DNA from: Luteibacter flocculans
GTDB taxonomy: Bacteria > Pseudomonadota > Gammaproteobacteria > Xanthomonadales > Rhodanobacteraceae
Direction of reading: 5' to 3'
Length of the DNA stretch: 64,000 nt
Assembly: GCF_023612255.1 (NCBI RefSeq)
Contig: NZ_CP063231.1
Location: 2,524,001-2,588,000 of the forward strand
A model generated the notes under the pieces. It was not told the origin of the DNA. It worked only from the letters and a program-made list of their open reading frames with translations, and did not search any database. Position numbers and translations under genes: made by a program. Shown here one piece after another: positions 37,540 through 51,089 of the stretch. Each line of letters starts with the position of its first letter. The stretch's first letter is position 1.

Positions 37540-38342
37540 CGCGTCTTGCCCTTCTTCGGCTTCCCGCGGAGCGTGGCGACCTCGGCCTTCAATGCTTCTA
37601 CTTCGGCGGCCAGACCCTGCATGCGTCGAAGCTCGCGGCGTGCCGTCTGCAGGCGCTCGGCGAGGCTGTCGAACTCGCGCCGCGTGGGCAGGCCCGCCTG
37701 CGTGGCGGCACGCTCCAGTTGCCGCTGCTGAAGCAGCTTGAGACGCATCTGCGCATTCACCAGTGCCGCATAGACGTCGCGGAACTCGTCCGATAGCGCC
37801 GCTTCCGCGTAGCTCTCCTCGGCGAGGTTCACCCAGCGATCGTAGAGCGAGCGCATCGACTCCGGATCGGCGGGCGGCGCCTGTTCGCGCAACGTGGCAG
37901 CCGCACGTTCGTGAACGCCCTGCAAGAGCGACTGATAACGCTGGTAGTGTTCGGTGTAGTCGATCCACGCGCGGAACAGTGCCTGCTGTTCTTCCTGCTG
38001 TTCTCGCGTGAGGCCGAAGGCCGGCATCGACAGCATGTCTTTCGCACCGCGCGCCCAATCGTCGAACGCGGCGTTAGCGCCCATACCCGATGCGCCCGGT
38101 GGCGGCGCATAACCGAACGGCGGCATGCCGCCAGGGAACGGGCCAGGCGGCGTCGCATCGCCCGTGGCGGAACGCAGCCAGTCGCCGAAGCCGCTGAGAC
38201 CGGTAAAAAGCCGCCCCACGATGTCCGGCGATGGCGCGTCGGCCGGTTCGGCCTTCGGGTCGAACTGCTTCGCCCATGCCTCGACGCCCTGCCGCACGAA
38301 GGCCTGGTATTGCGCAATGAAATCGGTGGGTTCGTCTGCCAT
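37536..38342 (-). CDS. phaE: Class III PHA synthase subunit PhaE
   Basis: A 268-residue partner of PhaC. It opens DEPTDFIAQYQAFVRQGVEAW, has a Pro/Gly-rich segment (PPGPFPGGMPPFGYAPPPGA, about residues 63-82), then the PhaE core with SMPAFGLTREQQEEQQALFR and WVNLAEESYAEA. The last 60 residues form a coiled coil rich in Leu, Arg and Glu, ending in a basic GKPKKGKTR. PhaE has no catalytic residues; it stabilises and activates PhaC. The GH3 gene ends 39 bases upstream on the same strand. Confidence 0.92.
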   Translation of the reverse strand: MADEPTDFIAQYQAFVRQGVEAWAKQFDPKAEPADAPSPDIVGRLFTGLSGFGDWLRSATGDATPPGPFPGGMPPFGYAPPPGASGMGANAAFDDWARGAKDMLSMPAFGLTREQQEEQQALFRAWIDYTEHYQRYQSLLQGVHERAAATLREQAPPADPESMRSLYDRWVNLAEESYAEAALSDEFRDVYAALVNAQMRLKLLQQRQLERAATQAGLPTRREFDSLAERLQTARRELRRMQGLAAEVEALKAEVATLRGKPKKGKTR

Positions 38343-38381
38343 GGCGCTATGGTACGGCACCCAACGGACGGGCGCCCCTGG

Positions 38382-40751
38382 TCAGGGCGCGATGTCGAAC
38401 GAGGCCTGTGCCGTTGCCCGGGAGCTGCCACCCACCCAGACGGTGTAGTGCGTGGGCTCGACGACCTCCTGGCTGCGCGCATTCCAGAATGCGATCTCGG
38501 GGAAGCCGAGGGTAAAGGTCACACGGCGCGACTCGCCAGGACGCAACGAGACCCGCTCGAAACCCTGCAGGCTGCGTACCGGTTGCTCCACGCTCGCGCC
38601 GAGGTTGCGCAGGTAAAGCTGCACGACCTCTGTTCCCGGACGTTGCCCGGTATTTGTCACCGTGGCGCTCACGCTCACGAGGTCCTTCGCGTCCGCGCGA
38701 TTCGCCTCGGCTAGGGGAATCCTGCTGCGGGATACGCGCACGTCCGAATAGCCGAACGTGGTGTACGACAACCCGTGTCCGAAAGCGTAAAGCGCGTCGT
38801 TCGGCACGTCGATGTAGCGCGAGATGAACGCGGTATGGCGCGACGGCGGCTTGCTGAGGTCGGCATCGCCCGGCGGCCGGCCCGTTGGGAACTGGTTGTA
38901 GTAAAGCGGCTCCTGACCGACCGCGCGCGGAAAGCTCATGGGTAGCTTGCCGCTCGGCGCCACGTCGCCGAACAACACGTCCGCCACGGCGTTGCCCGCT
39001 TCGGTGCCGGGGAACCAGGTTTCCATGATCGATGCCACGTGCTGGTCGGCCCAGTCGAGCACGAGAGGACGGCCGGAGAACACCAGCAACACCACGGGCT
39101 TTCCGGTGGCAACCACTTGCGCAAGCAACTGCTGCTGGTTGCCAGGGAGATCGAGATACGCGCGCGAACCGGCCTCCCCGCTCATGCGCGAGGACTCACC
39201 CATGGCCATCACCACCACGTCGGCCTCGCTTGCCGCCTTGAGCGCTTCGGCGAAGCCCGCCGTCGAGTCCGTCTCCACCTCCGTGCCTTCCGCGTAAAGC
39301 AGCCTGCCGCCGCGCTCCCGCATGCGCTTCTCCAGGCCATGGCGCAGCGTCACTACGTCAGTGAATTGCTGTGCCCCGCCCCATGCACCCTGCATCTCGC
39401 CGGCAGCATCGGCCAAGGGGCCGATGAGTGCGAGTGTGCGCACGTGGGCGTCGAGCGGCAGCGCCGGTAGCGTCCCGTTGCCGCCATTCTTCAGCAACAC
39501 GAATGACTCGGCGGCGGCACGACGAACCAGCGGCCGATTCGCTTCCACGGCCTTGGTCACCTCGTCACCGCTCGGATAGGGATGATCGAACAGCCCAAGG
39601 GCGAACTTCACGCGAAGCACGCGTCGCACGGCTTCGTCCACAGTCGCCATGGACAAGGCGCCTTCCTTCAGCAGCGTCGGAATCTGGGTGTCGTAGTAGT
39701 GGCTCATCATGTCCACTTCCACGCCCGCCTGCAGCGCCTTGCGCGTCGCCGTGGCGGCGCCCAGCGCCACGCCATGCTGGGTGAGCTCCATGACGGCGGT
39801 GAAGTCGCTCACCACGAAGCCGTTGAAGCCCCATTCCTTACGCAGGATGTCCGTCATCAGATACGCATTGGCCGTGGCAGGCACGCCGTTCAATGCATTG
39901 AAGGCGCTCATCATCGTGACGGCGCCCGCTTCGACCGCCGCGCGATACGGCGGCAGATACACCTGACGCAAGCGGATGTCCGACATGTCGGTCGTGTTGT
40001 ATTCGCGGCCCGCCTCGGCGGCGCCATAGGCGGCAAAATGTTTTACCGATGCCGCCACGCTCTGTGGATCGGCCAGGTTCGTGCCCTGGTAACCATGCAC
40101 ATAGGCGCGTGCCATCGCCGAGCCGAGATAGGCATCCTCGCCCGCCCCTTCGGTGGAACGCCCCCAGCGCGCGTCGCGCGAGATATCGACCATCGGCGAG
40201 TAGAACCACTTCACGCCGGCTGTCGTGGCTTCCGCAGCAGACATGTGCGAAAGCGCCTCGACCAGCGGCGGATCCCAGGTCGCGGCAAGGCCGAGCGGCA
40301 CGGGATAGATCGTGCGATAGCCGTGGATGATGTCGGCACCGAACAGCAAGGGAATGCCGAGCCGGCTGCGCAAGGCGGCCTCCTGAAAGCGCCGCGTCTT
40401 TGCCGCACCGGTCACGTTGAGCATCGATCCCAGTTCGCCCTTTCGCGCCAGATCCATCACGTCGACATGCGTGCGCGTCTCCGGATTGACCGCGACCGCG
40501 TCGGTATCGACGGCGTCGGCACCACCCGATGCACCGTATTGCACCAACTGGCCGATCTTCTCCGACAAGGTCATCCGCGCCAGCAGCGCATCGACCTTGC
40601 GTTCGATCTCGGGCGAGGCCAGTTGCGCGTTAGTCGTGGGAACGACCGTTGGACCGATTGGAGGCTCTGCACTGGCAGCCGACGCCAGCGACAAGGAAGC
40701 ACCAAGAAAAAGCCTGCGCGAGAATGGGAGCGAACGGGACAGGAAGTTCAT
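38382..40751 (-). CDS. bglX: Glycoside hydrolase family 3 beta-glucosidase
   Basis: A 789-residue exported glycosidase. The N-terminus has a twin-arginine-type signal SRRLFLGASLSLASAASA, which suggests folded export to the periplasm. The GH3 N domain holds KHFAAYG (about 238) and the nucleophile D316 in GFVVSDFTAV. The C domain follows (about 405-640), and a fibronectin-III-like domain with TVTNTGQRPGTEVVQLYL ends the protein (about 690-780), the usual BglX layout. It should release glucose from beta-linked oligosaccharides. A GH35 enzyme lies at the far end of the window. Confidence 0.93.
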   Translation of the reverse strand: MNFLSRSLPFSRRLFLGASLSLASAASAEPPIGPTVVPTTNAQLASPEIERKVDALLARMTLSEKIGQLVQYGASGGADAVDTDAVAVNPETRTHVDVMDLARKGELGSMLNVTGAAKTRRFQEAALRSRLGIPLLFGADIIHGYRTIYPVPLGLAATWDPPLVEALSHMSAAEATTAGVKWFYSPMVDISRDARWGRSTEGAGEDAYLGSAMARAYVHGYQGTNLADPQSVAASVKHFAAYGAAEAGREYNTTDMSDIRLRQVYLPPYRAAVEAGAVTMMSAFNALNGVPATANAYLMTDILRKEWGFNGFVVSDFTAVMELTQHGVALGAATATRKALQAGVEVDMMSHYYDTQIPTLLKEGALSMATVDEAVRRVLRVKFALGLFDHPYPSGDEVTKAVEANRPLVRRAAAESFVLLKNGGNGTLPALPLDAHVRTLALIGPLADAAGEMQGAWGGAQQFTDVVTLRHGLEKRMRERGGRLLYAEGTEVETDSTAGFAEALKAASEADVVVMAMGESSRMSGEAGSRAYLDLPGNQQQLLAQVVATGKPVVLLVFSGRPLVLDWADQHVASIMETWFPGTEAGNAVADVLFGDVAPSGKLPMSFPRAVGQEPLYYNQFPTGRPPGDADLSKPPSRHTAFISRYIDVPNDALYAFGHGLSYTTFGYSDVRVSRSRIPLAEANRADAKDLVSVSATVTNTGQRPGTEVVQLYLRNLGASVEQPVRSLQGFERVSLRPGESRRVTFTLGFPEIAFWNARSQEVVEPTHYTVWVGGSSRATAQASFDIAP

Positions 40752-40824
40752 GCGCCATCCGAAACGTAAACGAACCCGAATGTAAACGCTTACGTGCGGT
40801 CCGGTAAACAGTCTGAGGCGTCGG

Positions 40825-41277
40825 CTATCGGACAGGCAATTTGGCTGTCAGGCTAAAAAGAACGCCAACAACAAGGCCGATAGAGGCACCGACGAGAATG
40901 GTCGGCGTAGAAGGCGGCGTCTCTAGGTTCTGATGCCAGAAACCGGCCCAAACGATCGAACCGATAGATGCAGCCCCGCCACAAACGGGTACCCACGTTA
41001 GCCATCCTTTCGAGCGGAGCCATAAAAAATAGGGCAGCCCGAGAACCACCATAGCGCCGTAACTCAGAGGCAACCCAAGGACCAGAATAAAAGGCGTCAA
41101 AACAAACAAACCACAGCACTCGACAGAACCCTGAACCGCTATGGATTCCCAAACGAGCGCCAGGATCAGCGACAAAGGCACGCCCCACGGGGCTAACAGT
41201 ACGGCCTTCCCGAATCTGGATCGGTCTTCTGCCGTGGATGATGAATTGACGCACTTGTCTGTGACAACAATTCGCAC
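40825..41277 (-). CDS. Hypothetical membrane protein
   Basis: A 150-residue product with four hydrophobic segments (about residues 28-50, 53-85, 95-112, 125-145) and a short polar start. No family was recognised. Its base composition is AT-richer than the genes on either side, and it has weak ribosome-site support. It may be a recent arrival or a lineage-specific gene. The membrane pattern is regular enough to support coding, but another start is possible. Confidence 0.55.
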   Translation of the reverse strand: MRIVVTDKCVNSSSTAEDRSRFGKAVLLAPWGVPLSLILALVWESIAVQGSVECCGLFVLTPFILVLGLPLSYGAMVVLGLPYFLWLRSKGWLTWVPVCGGAASIGSIVWAGFWHQNLETPPSTPTILVGASIGLVVGVLFSLTAKLPVR

Positions 41278-41423
41278 GACGTCGCCTTAAAAACCAAGTG
41301 GAGGCACGATAGGCACTCCGTCCGGCGATGTCTTCGGAATAATTCTGAAAAAGTAAGCGGAAAGCCGACTCTGTTTACAGCAAGCGTGTCGAGCCTCGGC
41401 GGCGCATCCTCTCTGGAAACGCG

Positions 41424-41461
41424 CAAAAAAAACCCGGCATCTTGCGATGCCGGGTTTCTTC
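41424..41461. terminator. Terminator downstream of pnp
   Basis: AACCCGGCATC/GATGCCGGGTT with a TTGC loop. The A run on the left gives a T run on the minus strand, 20 bases after the pnp stop. Confidence 0.92.
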
Positions 41462-41479
41462 GTACGCTTCTGAGCTGGA

Positions 41480-43585
<2,106 letters not shown>

Positions 43586-43615
43586 TTCGATCTCTCCTCG
43601 TCCTGTTCCGGTGGT

Positions 43616-43885
43616 TTAGCGGCGCAGGCCGAGGCGTTCGATCAGGGACTGGTAGCGAGCGAGATCGCTCTTCTTGAGGTAGGCCAGCAGCGACTTGCGC
43701 TTGTTGACCATCTGCAGCAGGCCGCGACGCGAGTGGTGGTCCTGCTTGTGGGCTGCGAAGTGCTCCTGCAGCGCGGTGATGTTGGCGGACAGCAGGGCGA
43801 CCTGGACTTCGGTCGAGCCGGTGTCATTTTCCTTACGGCCGTAGTCTTTGATGATCTGGCTGGTCTGTTCGACGGTGAGCGACAT
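43616..43885 (-). CDS. rpsO: 30S ribosomal protein S15
   Basis: An 89-residue protein, the standard length, that binds the 16S rRNA central domain. The text [19 protein letters not shown] matches the rRNA-binding core of S15. A structured leader with a long hairpin lies just upstream, in keeping with the well-known self-repression of rpsO by S15 in several bacteria. pnp follows directly. Confidence 0.98.
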   Translation of the reverse strand: MSLTVEQTSQIIKDYGRKENDTGSTEVQVALLSANITALQEHFAAHKQDHHSRRGLLQMVNKRKSLLAYLKKSDLARYQSLIERLGLRR

Positions 43886-43910
43886 GTGTATCGATTCCTT
43901 AAAAGCGGAT

Positions 43911-43961
43911 GCGAGACTTGCGCAACCTCAACGGGCTCCGATGAAGTTGCGCAAGCCTCGC
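43911..43961 (-). promoter_or_regulatory. Structured rpsO leader hairpin
   Basis: Arms GCGAG-A-CTTGCGCAAC (43911-43925) and GTTGCGCAAG-C-CTCGC (43946-43961) pair with one mismatch. The hairpin ends 26 bases before the rpsO start and has no adjacent T run, so it is more likely a regulatory leader than a terminator. Confidence 0.6.
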
Positions 43962-44028
43962 TTTTGAATGAAAGCTGTTAAACGAGCACGTAATTGTAAC
44001 GTCCTGCACGTAGCGTCAACAAGCCCGC

Positions 44029-44943
44029 TCAGACGGACGGCAGGTTCAGGCCCCTGAGCACCCTCAGCACCCCTGCCCCGTCCACGTCGCCGAGGGCCAT
44101 GAGACGGCCATCGGCGCCCCAGACGCCGCAGCGGCCTGGCGTTGCACCTTCCCCCAGCGGCACCGGCTGGCCGAAGCCCAGTACCCGCGTGCCCTCGGGG
44201 TCGAGATCGACCCGGGGCACGTGCGCCAGACCGGCCGCGACGGGCAGCAGGCACGCGTCCAGCGGGTCGGGGCCCGCCTCCGCAGCCGCCCTCAGCTGAT
44301 CGAGGGTGATCATGGCGGGCGCCATGAACGGCTCGACCCAGAGCCGGCGCAGTGCCGTGAGGTGGGCGCCGCAGCCCAGGTTGGCGCCCAGGTCCACGGC
44401 CAGGCTACGCACGTAGGTACCCGAGCCGCACTCGACGTGAAGACGGATCGTGTCGGTCGTGCGCTCGAGCACATCGAGTCGATAGACCTCGACCTCACGC
44501 GACGGCACGTCCACCGTCTCGCCGCGGCGCGCCTTCACATAGAGCGGCACGCCGTCCTGCTTGATCGCCGAATAGGCTGGAGGCACCTGCACGATCCGCC
44601 CGCGCAGGGGCGCCAGGGCAGCCTCGATGGCAGCGGTATCGAGCGCCGGCACAGGGCGCGTCTCGACCACCTCGCCTTCGAGATCGGCCGTGGTGGTCGT
44701 GGCACCGAGGCGGACTTCGGCCTCGTAGGCCTTGCGCGAACCGAGCAACCAGCCAGCCAGCTTGGTCGCCTCGCCGAAGCACAGCGGCAACAGGCCGGTG
44801 GCCAGCGGATCGAGGCTGCCCGTGTGACCACCCTTGGCAGCGCCCACGAGACGACGCGCCGTCTGCAGGGCCTGGTTGGAACTCAGGCCCAGCGGCTTAT
44901 CGAGGAGGAGGATGCCGTGGATGTCGCGGAAGGATCGACGCAT
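44029..44943 (-). CDS. truB: tRNA pseudouridine(55) synthase
   Basis: A 304-residue enzyme that makes pseudouridine 55 in the T-loop of tRNAs. The catalytic D45 lies in GGHTGSLDPLATG. KPLGLSSNQALQ opens the fold, and YVRSLAVDLGANLGCGAHL is the second conserved block. The start at 44943 gives the family N-terminus MRRSFRDIHGILLLDKP; a longer frame upstream runs through the palindromic repeat and is rejected. It sits between rbfA and rpsO as in many proteobacteria. Confidence 0.97.
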   Translation of the reverse strand: MRRSFRDIHGILLLDKPLGLSSNQALQTARRLVGAAKGGHTGSLDPLATGLLPLCFGEATKLAGWLLGSRKAYEAEVRLGATTTTADLEGEVVETRPVPALDTAAIEAALAPLRGRIVQVPPAYSAIKQDGVPLYVKARRGETVDVPSREVEVYRLDVLERTTDTIRLHVECGSGTYVRSLAVDLGANLGCGAHLTALRRLWVEPFMAPAMITLDQLRAAAEAGPDPLDACLLPVAAGLAHVPRVDLDPEGTRVLGFGQPVPLGEGATPGRCGVWGADGRLMALGDVDGAGVLRVLRGLNLPSV

Positions 44944-44956
44944 AGATGAGGGAACA

Positions 44957-45110
44957 TGTGGGAGCCGCCATGGCGGCGAGATGCCTACGGAGCGAAGGTA
45001 GGAGCCACCCTGGTGGCGAAAAGCCAACGAAGCGGTGTAGCCGTGAGGTGAATCCATCGCCAGCAGGCTGGCCCCCACCAGGGCCCCTCGCCGCCATGGC
45101 GGCTCCTACA
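44957..45110. repeat. Palindromic intergenic repeats, locus 3 (nested pair)
   Basis: The outer arms TGTGGGAGCCGCCATGGCGG (44957) and CCATGGCGGCTCCTACA (ending 45110) enclose an inner pair at about 44999 and 45055-45079 of the CCAGCAGGCTGG type. The GAAAAGCCAACGAAGC spacer is present. The element lies between truB and rbfA. Confidence 0.87.
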
Positions 45111-45157
45111 ACGAAGCGGGCTCCTGCAGGCGCGACGGCGACCGCAGGGGAAGTGCG

Positions 45158-45526
45158 TTACTGCGCTTCGTCGGCCGGCGGGACAGGGTTCTCGCGCAGA
45201 AGGCGTTCGATGCGCTCGCCCTGGTCTACCGACTCGTCGTACTTGAACTTGAGCTCGGGCACGCGGCGCAGGCGCATCGAGCGCGACAGCGCCCGGCGGA
45301 ACTCCGGCGCCAGTTCCTTGAGTGCCTTGAGCGCTTCCACGGCCTGTTCCGGCATCAGCGCGGTGACCCACACCGTGGCCCAGTCCAGATCCTTGGTGGT
45401 TTCCACGTCGGACACGCTGACCGAGGGAAGCGCGTGGTCGCGCACAGCGGCATGCACGAGCAAGCCGATCTCGCGGCGAAGCTCAGCAGATACGCGGTCG
45501 GTGCGTTTGAAGTCGCGTGAGGGCAT
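45158..45526 (-). CDS. rbfA: Ribosome-binding factor A
   Basis: A 122-residue KH-fold protein needed for late 30S maturation, especially 16S 5'-end processing and growth in the cold. It opens SRDFKRTDRVSAELRREIGL and contains the conserved PELKFKYDESVDQGERIERL near the C-terminus, both typical of RbfA. It follows infB after a 109-base gap holding a large hairpin, and precedes truB after a gap filled by repeats. Confidence 0.97.
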   Translation of the reverse strand: MPSRDFKRTDRVSAELRREIGLLVHAAVRDHALPSVSVSDVETTKDLDWATVWVTALMPEQAVEALKALKELAPEFRRALSRSMRLRRVPELKFKYDESVDQGERIERLLRENPVPPADEAQ

Positions 45527-45559
45527 GGGGAGAACTCCAAATGGCGTGAATGGCGAACC

Positions 45560-45616
45560 GTGAACCGTAAGCCGCCGTCGTCGCCTGGACGACGGCGGCT
45601 CTTACTTAAGGTTCAC
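45560..45616. other. Large hairpin between infB and rbfA
   Basis: A perfect 13-bp inner stem (45570-45582 with 45588-45600, loop GCCTG) is extended by GTGAACC/GGTTCAC outer arms. No T run follows on the minus strand. It may be an RNase processing site or a partial terminator. Confidence 0.6.
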
Positions 45617-45635
45617 AGTTGACGGCTTCACTGTC

Positions 45636-48500
<2,865 letters not shown>

Positions 48501-48633
48501 CGTTCTTTATTCTCCGCCGTTCCCGCGCGTAACCTTACGTGCCGTCGATGACCCGTACGGCTGCCTCCATCCCTGGGTGGAAACCTCGCGGCTTCCCACA
48601 AGGCGCCCTTCCAGGGCGCTTCCGGACTCGCGC

Positions 48634-50148
48634 TTAGCCACCCTTCTCCAGTCGGGCGATCATCGGAGCGCGCGCAGCCATGATGAGCTGCGAGGCGCGT
48701 TCCTCCGTCATGCCTTCGATATCGATCAGTTCGTCGACGGCGAGGTCACCCAGGTCGTCGAGGGTCTTCACGTTGCGCTCCGCCAGCGCGAAGGCAGTGG
48801 GCTCGTCCATGCCGTCCAGCTCCAGCAACTCGGCGGAGGGGCCGTTCTCGTCGATGCCTTCCTCGACCGCCAGGGCCTCGGTGAGCAGCGAGTCGCGAGC
48901 GCGGGCACGAAGTTCCTCGACGATGTCCTCGTCGAAGCCTTCGATGGCCAGCAGCTCGGCGCTGGGCACATAGGCGATTTCCTCGACGGACGAAAAACCT
49001 TCCTGAACGAGGATGCCGGCGATTTCCTGATCGACTTCCAGTCGCTCCATGAACAGGTTGAGCGCTGCCTGCTGCTCGGCTTCGGTCTTGGCCGTGACCT
49101 GATCCTGGGTCATGACGTTGAGCTGCCAGCCGGTGAGCTTGCTGGCGAGGCGCACGTTCTGGCCGCCGCGGCCGATGGCCTGGGACAGCTTGTCCTCGGC
49201 GACCGCGATGTCCATGGAGTGCTTTTCTTCATCCATGATGATCGACTGCACTTCGGCCGGCGCCATCGCATTGATGACGTACTGCGCCTGATTCTCGTGC
49301 CACAGGATGATGTCGACGCGCTCGCCGTTGAGCTCGTTCGACACCGCCTGCACGCGCGAACCGCGCATGCCGATGCAGGCACCGATGGGATCGGTGCGGC
49401 TGTCGTGGGCAACCACTGCGATCTTTGCGCGGTCGCCCGGATCGCGGGCGCAGCCCTTGATCTCGACCAGACCCTGGCCGACTTCAGGCACTTCGAGCTT
49501 GAACAGCTCGATCATGAATTCCGGGGCGCTGCGCGAAACGAACAGCTGCGGACCGCGGATTTCCGATTTCACTTCGTAGAGGTAACCGCGCACGCGGTCG
49601 CCCACGCGAGCCGATTCGCGGGGAATCGTCTTGTCGCGGGGAATGAAGGCTTCGGCGTTGCTGCCGAGGTCGAGGTATACGTTGCCGCGCTCCACGCGCT
49701 TGACGATGCCGGTCACCAGCTCGCCGACGCGATCGCGGAACGCATCGACCACCTGCTGGCGCTCGGCTTCGCGAACGCGCTGCACGATCACCTGCTTCGC
49801 CGCCTGCGCTGCGATGCGGCCGAACTCGGCGTTCTCGATCTGGTGTTCGATCCAGCCGCCAACCTCGGCGACTTCGTCTTCGCCGGCTTCGTCCTGCGCG
49901 TCCATCAGGCGGATCTGGTAGGACGGATCCTCCATCTCGCCGTCGTCGGCAATGATTTCCCAGCGACGGAAGGTCTCGTAGTCGCCGCTGTTGCGGTCGA
50001 TCTCGACCCGGATATCGGGATCCTCATCGGGGTAGCGCTTCTTGGCGGCCGAGGCCAGCGCCGCTTCCATGGCTTCGAAAATGACTTCGCGCGGCACGCC
50101 TTTTTCATTGGCGACCGCGTCGACTACCAGCAAAAGTTCTTTGCTCAT
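48634..50148 (-). CDS. nusA: Transcription termination/antitermination protein NusA
   Basis: A 504-residue RNA polymerase-binding factor that controls pausing, termination and antitermination. It has an N-terminal polymerase-binding domain (1-125), an S1 domain ([20 protein letters not shown], about 132), KH1 ([19 protein letters not shown], about 245), KH2 ([18 protein letters not shown], about 320) and two C-terminal acidic repeats as in E. coli. The start at 50148 is the family start MSKELLLVV. Its gene lies 45 bases after rimP in a shared transcript. Confidence 0.98.
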   Translation of the reverse strand: MSKELLLVVDAVANEKGVPREVIFEAMEAALASAAKKRYPDEDPDIRVEIDRNSGDYETFRRWEIIADDGEMEDPSYQIRLMDAQDEAGEDEVAEVGGWIEHQIENAEFGRIAAQAAKQVIVQRVREAERQQVVDAFRDRVGELVTGIVKRVERGNVYLDLGSNAEAFIPRDKTIPRESARVGDRVRGYLYEVKSEIRGPQLFVSRSAPEFMIELFKLEVPEVGQGLVEIKGCARDPGDRAKIAVVAHDSRTDPIGACIGMRGSRVQAVSNELNGERVDIILWHENQAQYVINAMAPAEVQSIIMDEEKHSMDIAVAEDKLSQAIGRGGQNVRLASKLTGWQLNVMTQDQVTAKTEAEQQAALNLFMERLEVDQEIAGILVQEGFSSVEEIAYVPSAELLAIEGFDEDIVEELRARARDSLLTEALAVEEGIDENGPSAELLELDGMDEPTAFALAERNVKTLDDLGDLAVDELIDIEGMTEERASQLIMAARAPMIARLEKGG

Positions 50149-50193
50149 TGCCGCTACTCCCGTAAGGATGCCCCGTGGCATCCCATCGTTACG

Positions 50194-50709
50194 TTATTTG
50201 GGTTTCTTTCCGCCCAGCGTGGGCTTCGGCTGCGGCGCATAGCCGAGGGCCACCCAGTCGGGAACCACGCGGGCGCTTTCGACGTCCGCATGCTCGAATT
50301 CGAATCTGCCTGCCTCGCCCTCGACCACGATGCGCTCGCCGTCGACTTCGACGACGTTGCCCTTGAGGCGTCGGCGCCCATCGATCGGGGCCTTCAGCAG
50401 CACCTTGACCTCCTGGCCATGCACGCGAGCGAACTGCTCCGCCGTGAACAGGGGGCGGTCGATACCGGGAGAGGAAACTTCCAGTACATAGTTGCCCGGG
50501 ATCGGGTCTTCAACGTCCAGGAACGCCGAGAACTCACGGCTCGCGGCTTCGCAGTCGTCGACCGTGACCTCGCGCTCGCCACCCTGCACGTCGAGATAGA
50601 CGCGCAAGGTGCTTTGCCCGCCGGACGGGAGAAACTCGATACCCAGTACCTCGAGGCCGAGATCGGCCACGATGGCGGAGAATCGTTGTGAAAGTGCGTT
50701 GGTATCCAC
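50194..50709 (-). CDS. rimP: Ribosome maturation factor RimP
   Basis: A 171-residue protein for 30S assembly. The two-domain fold shows [40 protein letters not shown] and the highly conserved [15 protein letters not shown] near residue 78. The GTG at 50709 ([10 protein letters not shown]) is chosen because it follows GCAGGTAAC and matches homologues; the longer frame runs through a terminator-like leader. It heads the rimP-nusA-infB-rbfA-truB-rpsO-pnp block, and its leader of about 245 bases has two terminator-like structures. Confidence 0.95.
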   Translation of the reverse strand: MDTNALSQRFSAIVADLGLEVLGIEFLPSGGQSTLRVYLDVQGGEREVTVDDCEAASREFSAFLDVEDPIPGNYVLEVSSPGIDRPLFTAEQFARVHGQEVKVLLKAPIDGRRRLKGNVVEVDGERIVVEGEAGRFEFEHADVESARVVPDWVALGYAPQPKPTLGGKKPK

Positions 50710-50740
50710 GTTACCTGCGGTTTTTCCAGTCGCCAGAAAC

Positions 50741-50762
50741 AAAAAAAGGGCGCGAACGGCCC
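50741..50762 (-). terminator. Weak terminator-like structure close to the rimP start
   Basis: On the minus strand GGGC-N7-GCCC is followed by a run of seven or more T residues. The stem is only 4 bp, so termination would need help, for example from NusA. Confidence 0.45.
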
Positions 50763-50865
50763 ATTCCTTTCGTCGCCGATGTATCCCGACACTTTCCTCC
50801 AACGGGCTTGTGCAATGCCTTGATGGCGCTCACAAAGTGCCGCAGAACGCCTCCGTGCGCCCAAC

Positions 50866-50888
50866 AAAAAAGCCTCACGAGGAGGCTT
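50866..50888 (-). terminator. Candidate attenuator in the rimP leader
   Basis: On the minus strand AAGCCTC-CTCGT-GAGGCTT is followed by a T run. It lies about 75 bases after the predicted promoter and about 155 bases before rimP. No gene ends here, so premature termination of the leader or a small RNA is implied. Confidence 0.7.
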
Positions 50889-50961
50889 TCTTGTAAAAAG
50901 AAAGTTCCTGAAGCGCGCTGCATCGGCCGAGACCGTGGTGAACGCCACTTAAGATTCACGG

Positions 50962-50991
50962 ATTCTATCGCGTTTTTCTTCGTTCGCGCAA
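50962..50991 (-). promoter_or_regulatory. Predicted promoter of the rimP-nusA-infB operon
   Basis: On the minus strand TTGCGC (50991-50986) and TAGAAT (50967-50962) are spaced 18 bases apart. Confidence 0.5.
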
Positions 50992-51089
50992 GGCGGAGGC
51001 CGATCCCATTGCACTGCCCAGGCTAACCCGCGACCGCGCGGCGTGGGTCCGTCCACATGCCTGAGACAGGCGCCGCGGATACTTTCCGC

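Noticed and set aside
45570-45600. Hairpin after infB as an intrinsic terminator
   Set aside because: No T run follows on the transcribed strand, and stopping there would cut off rbfA and truB. It is kept as a hairpin only.
50890-50960. A tRNA gene in the rimP leader, as metY lies upstream of rimP in E. coli
   Set aside because: No cloverleaf, T-loop GTTCRA motif or acceptor stem could be assembled from this segment.
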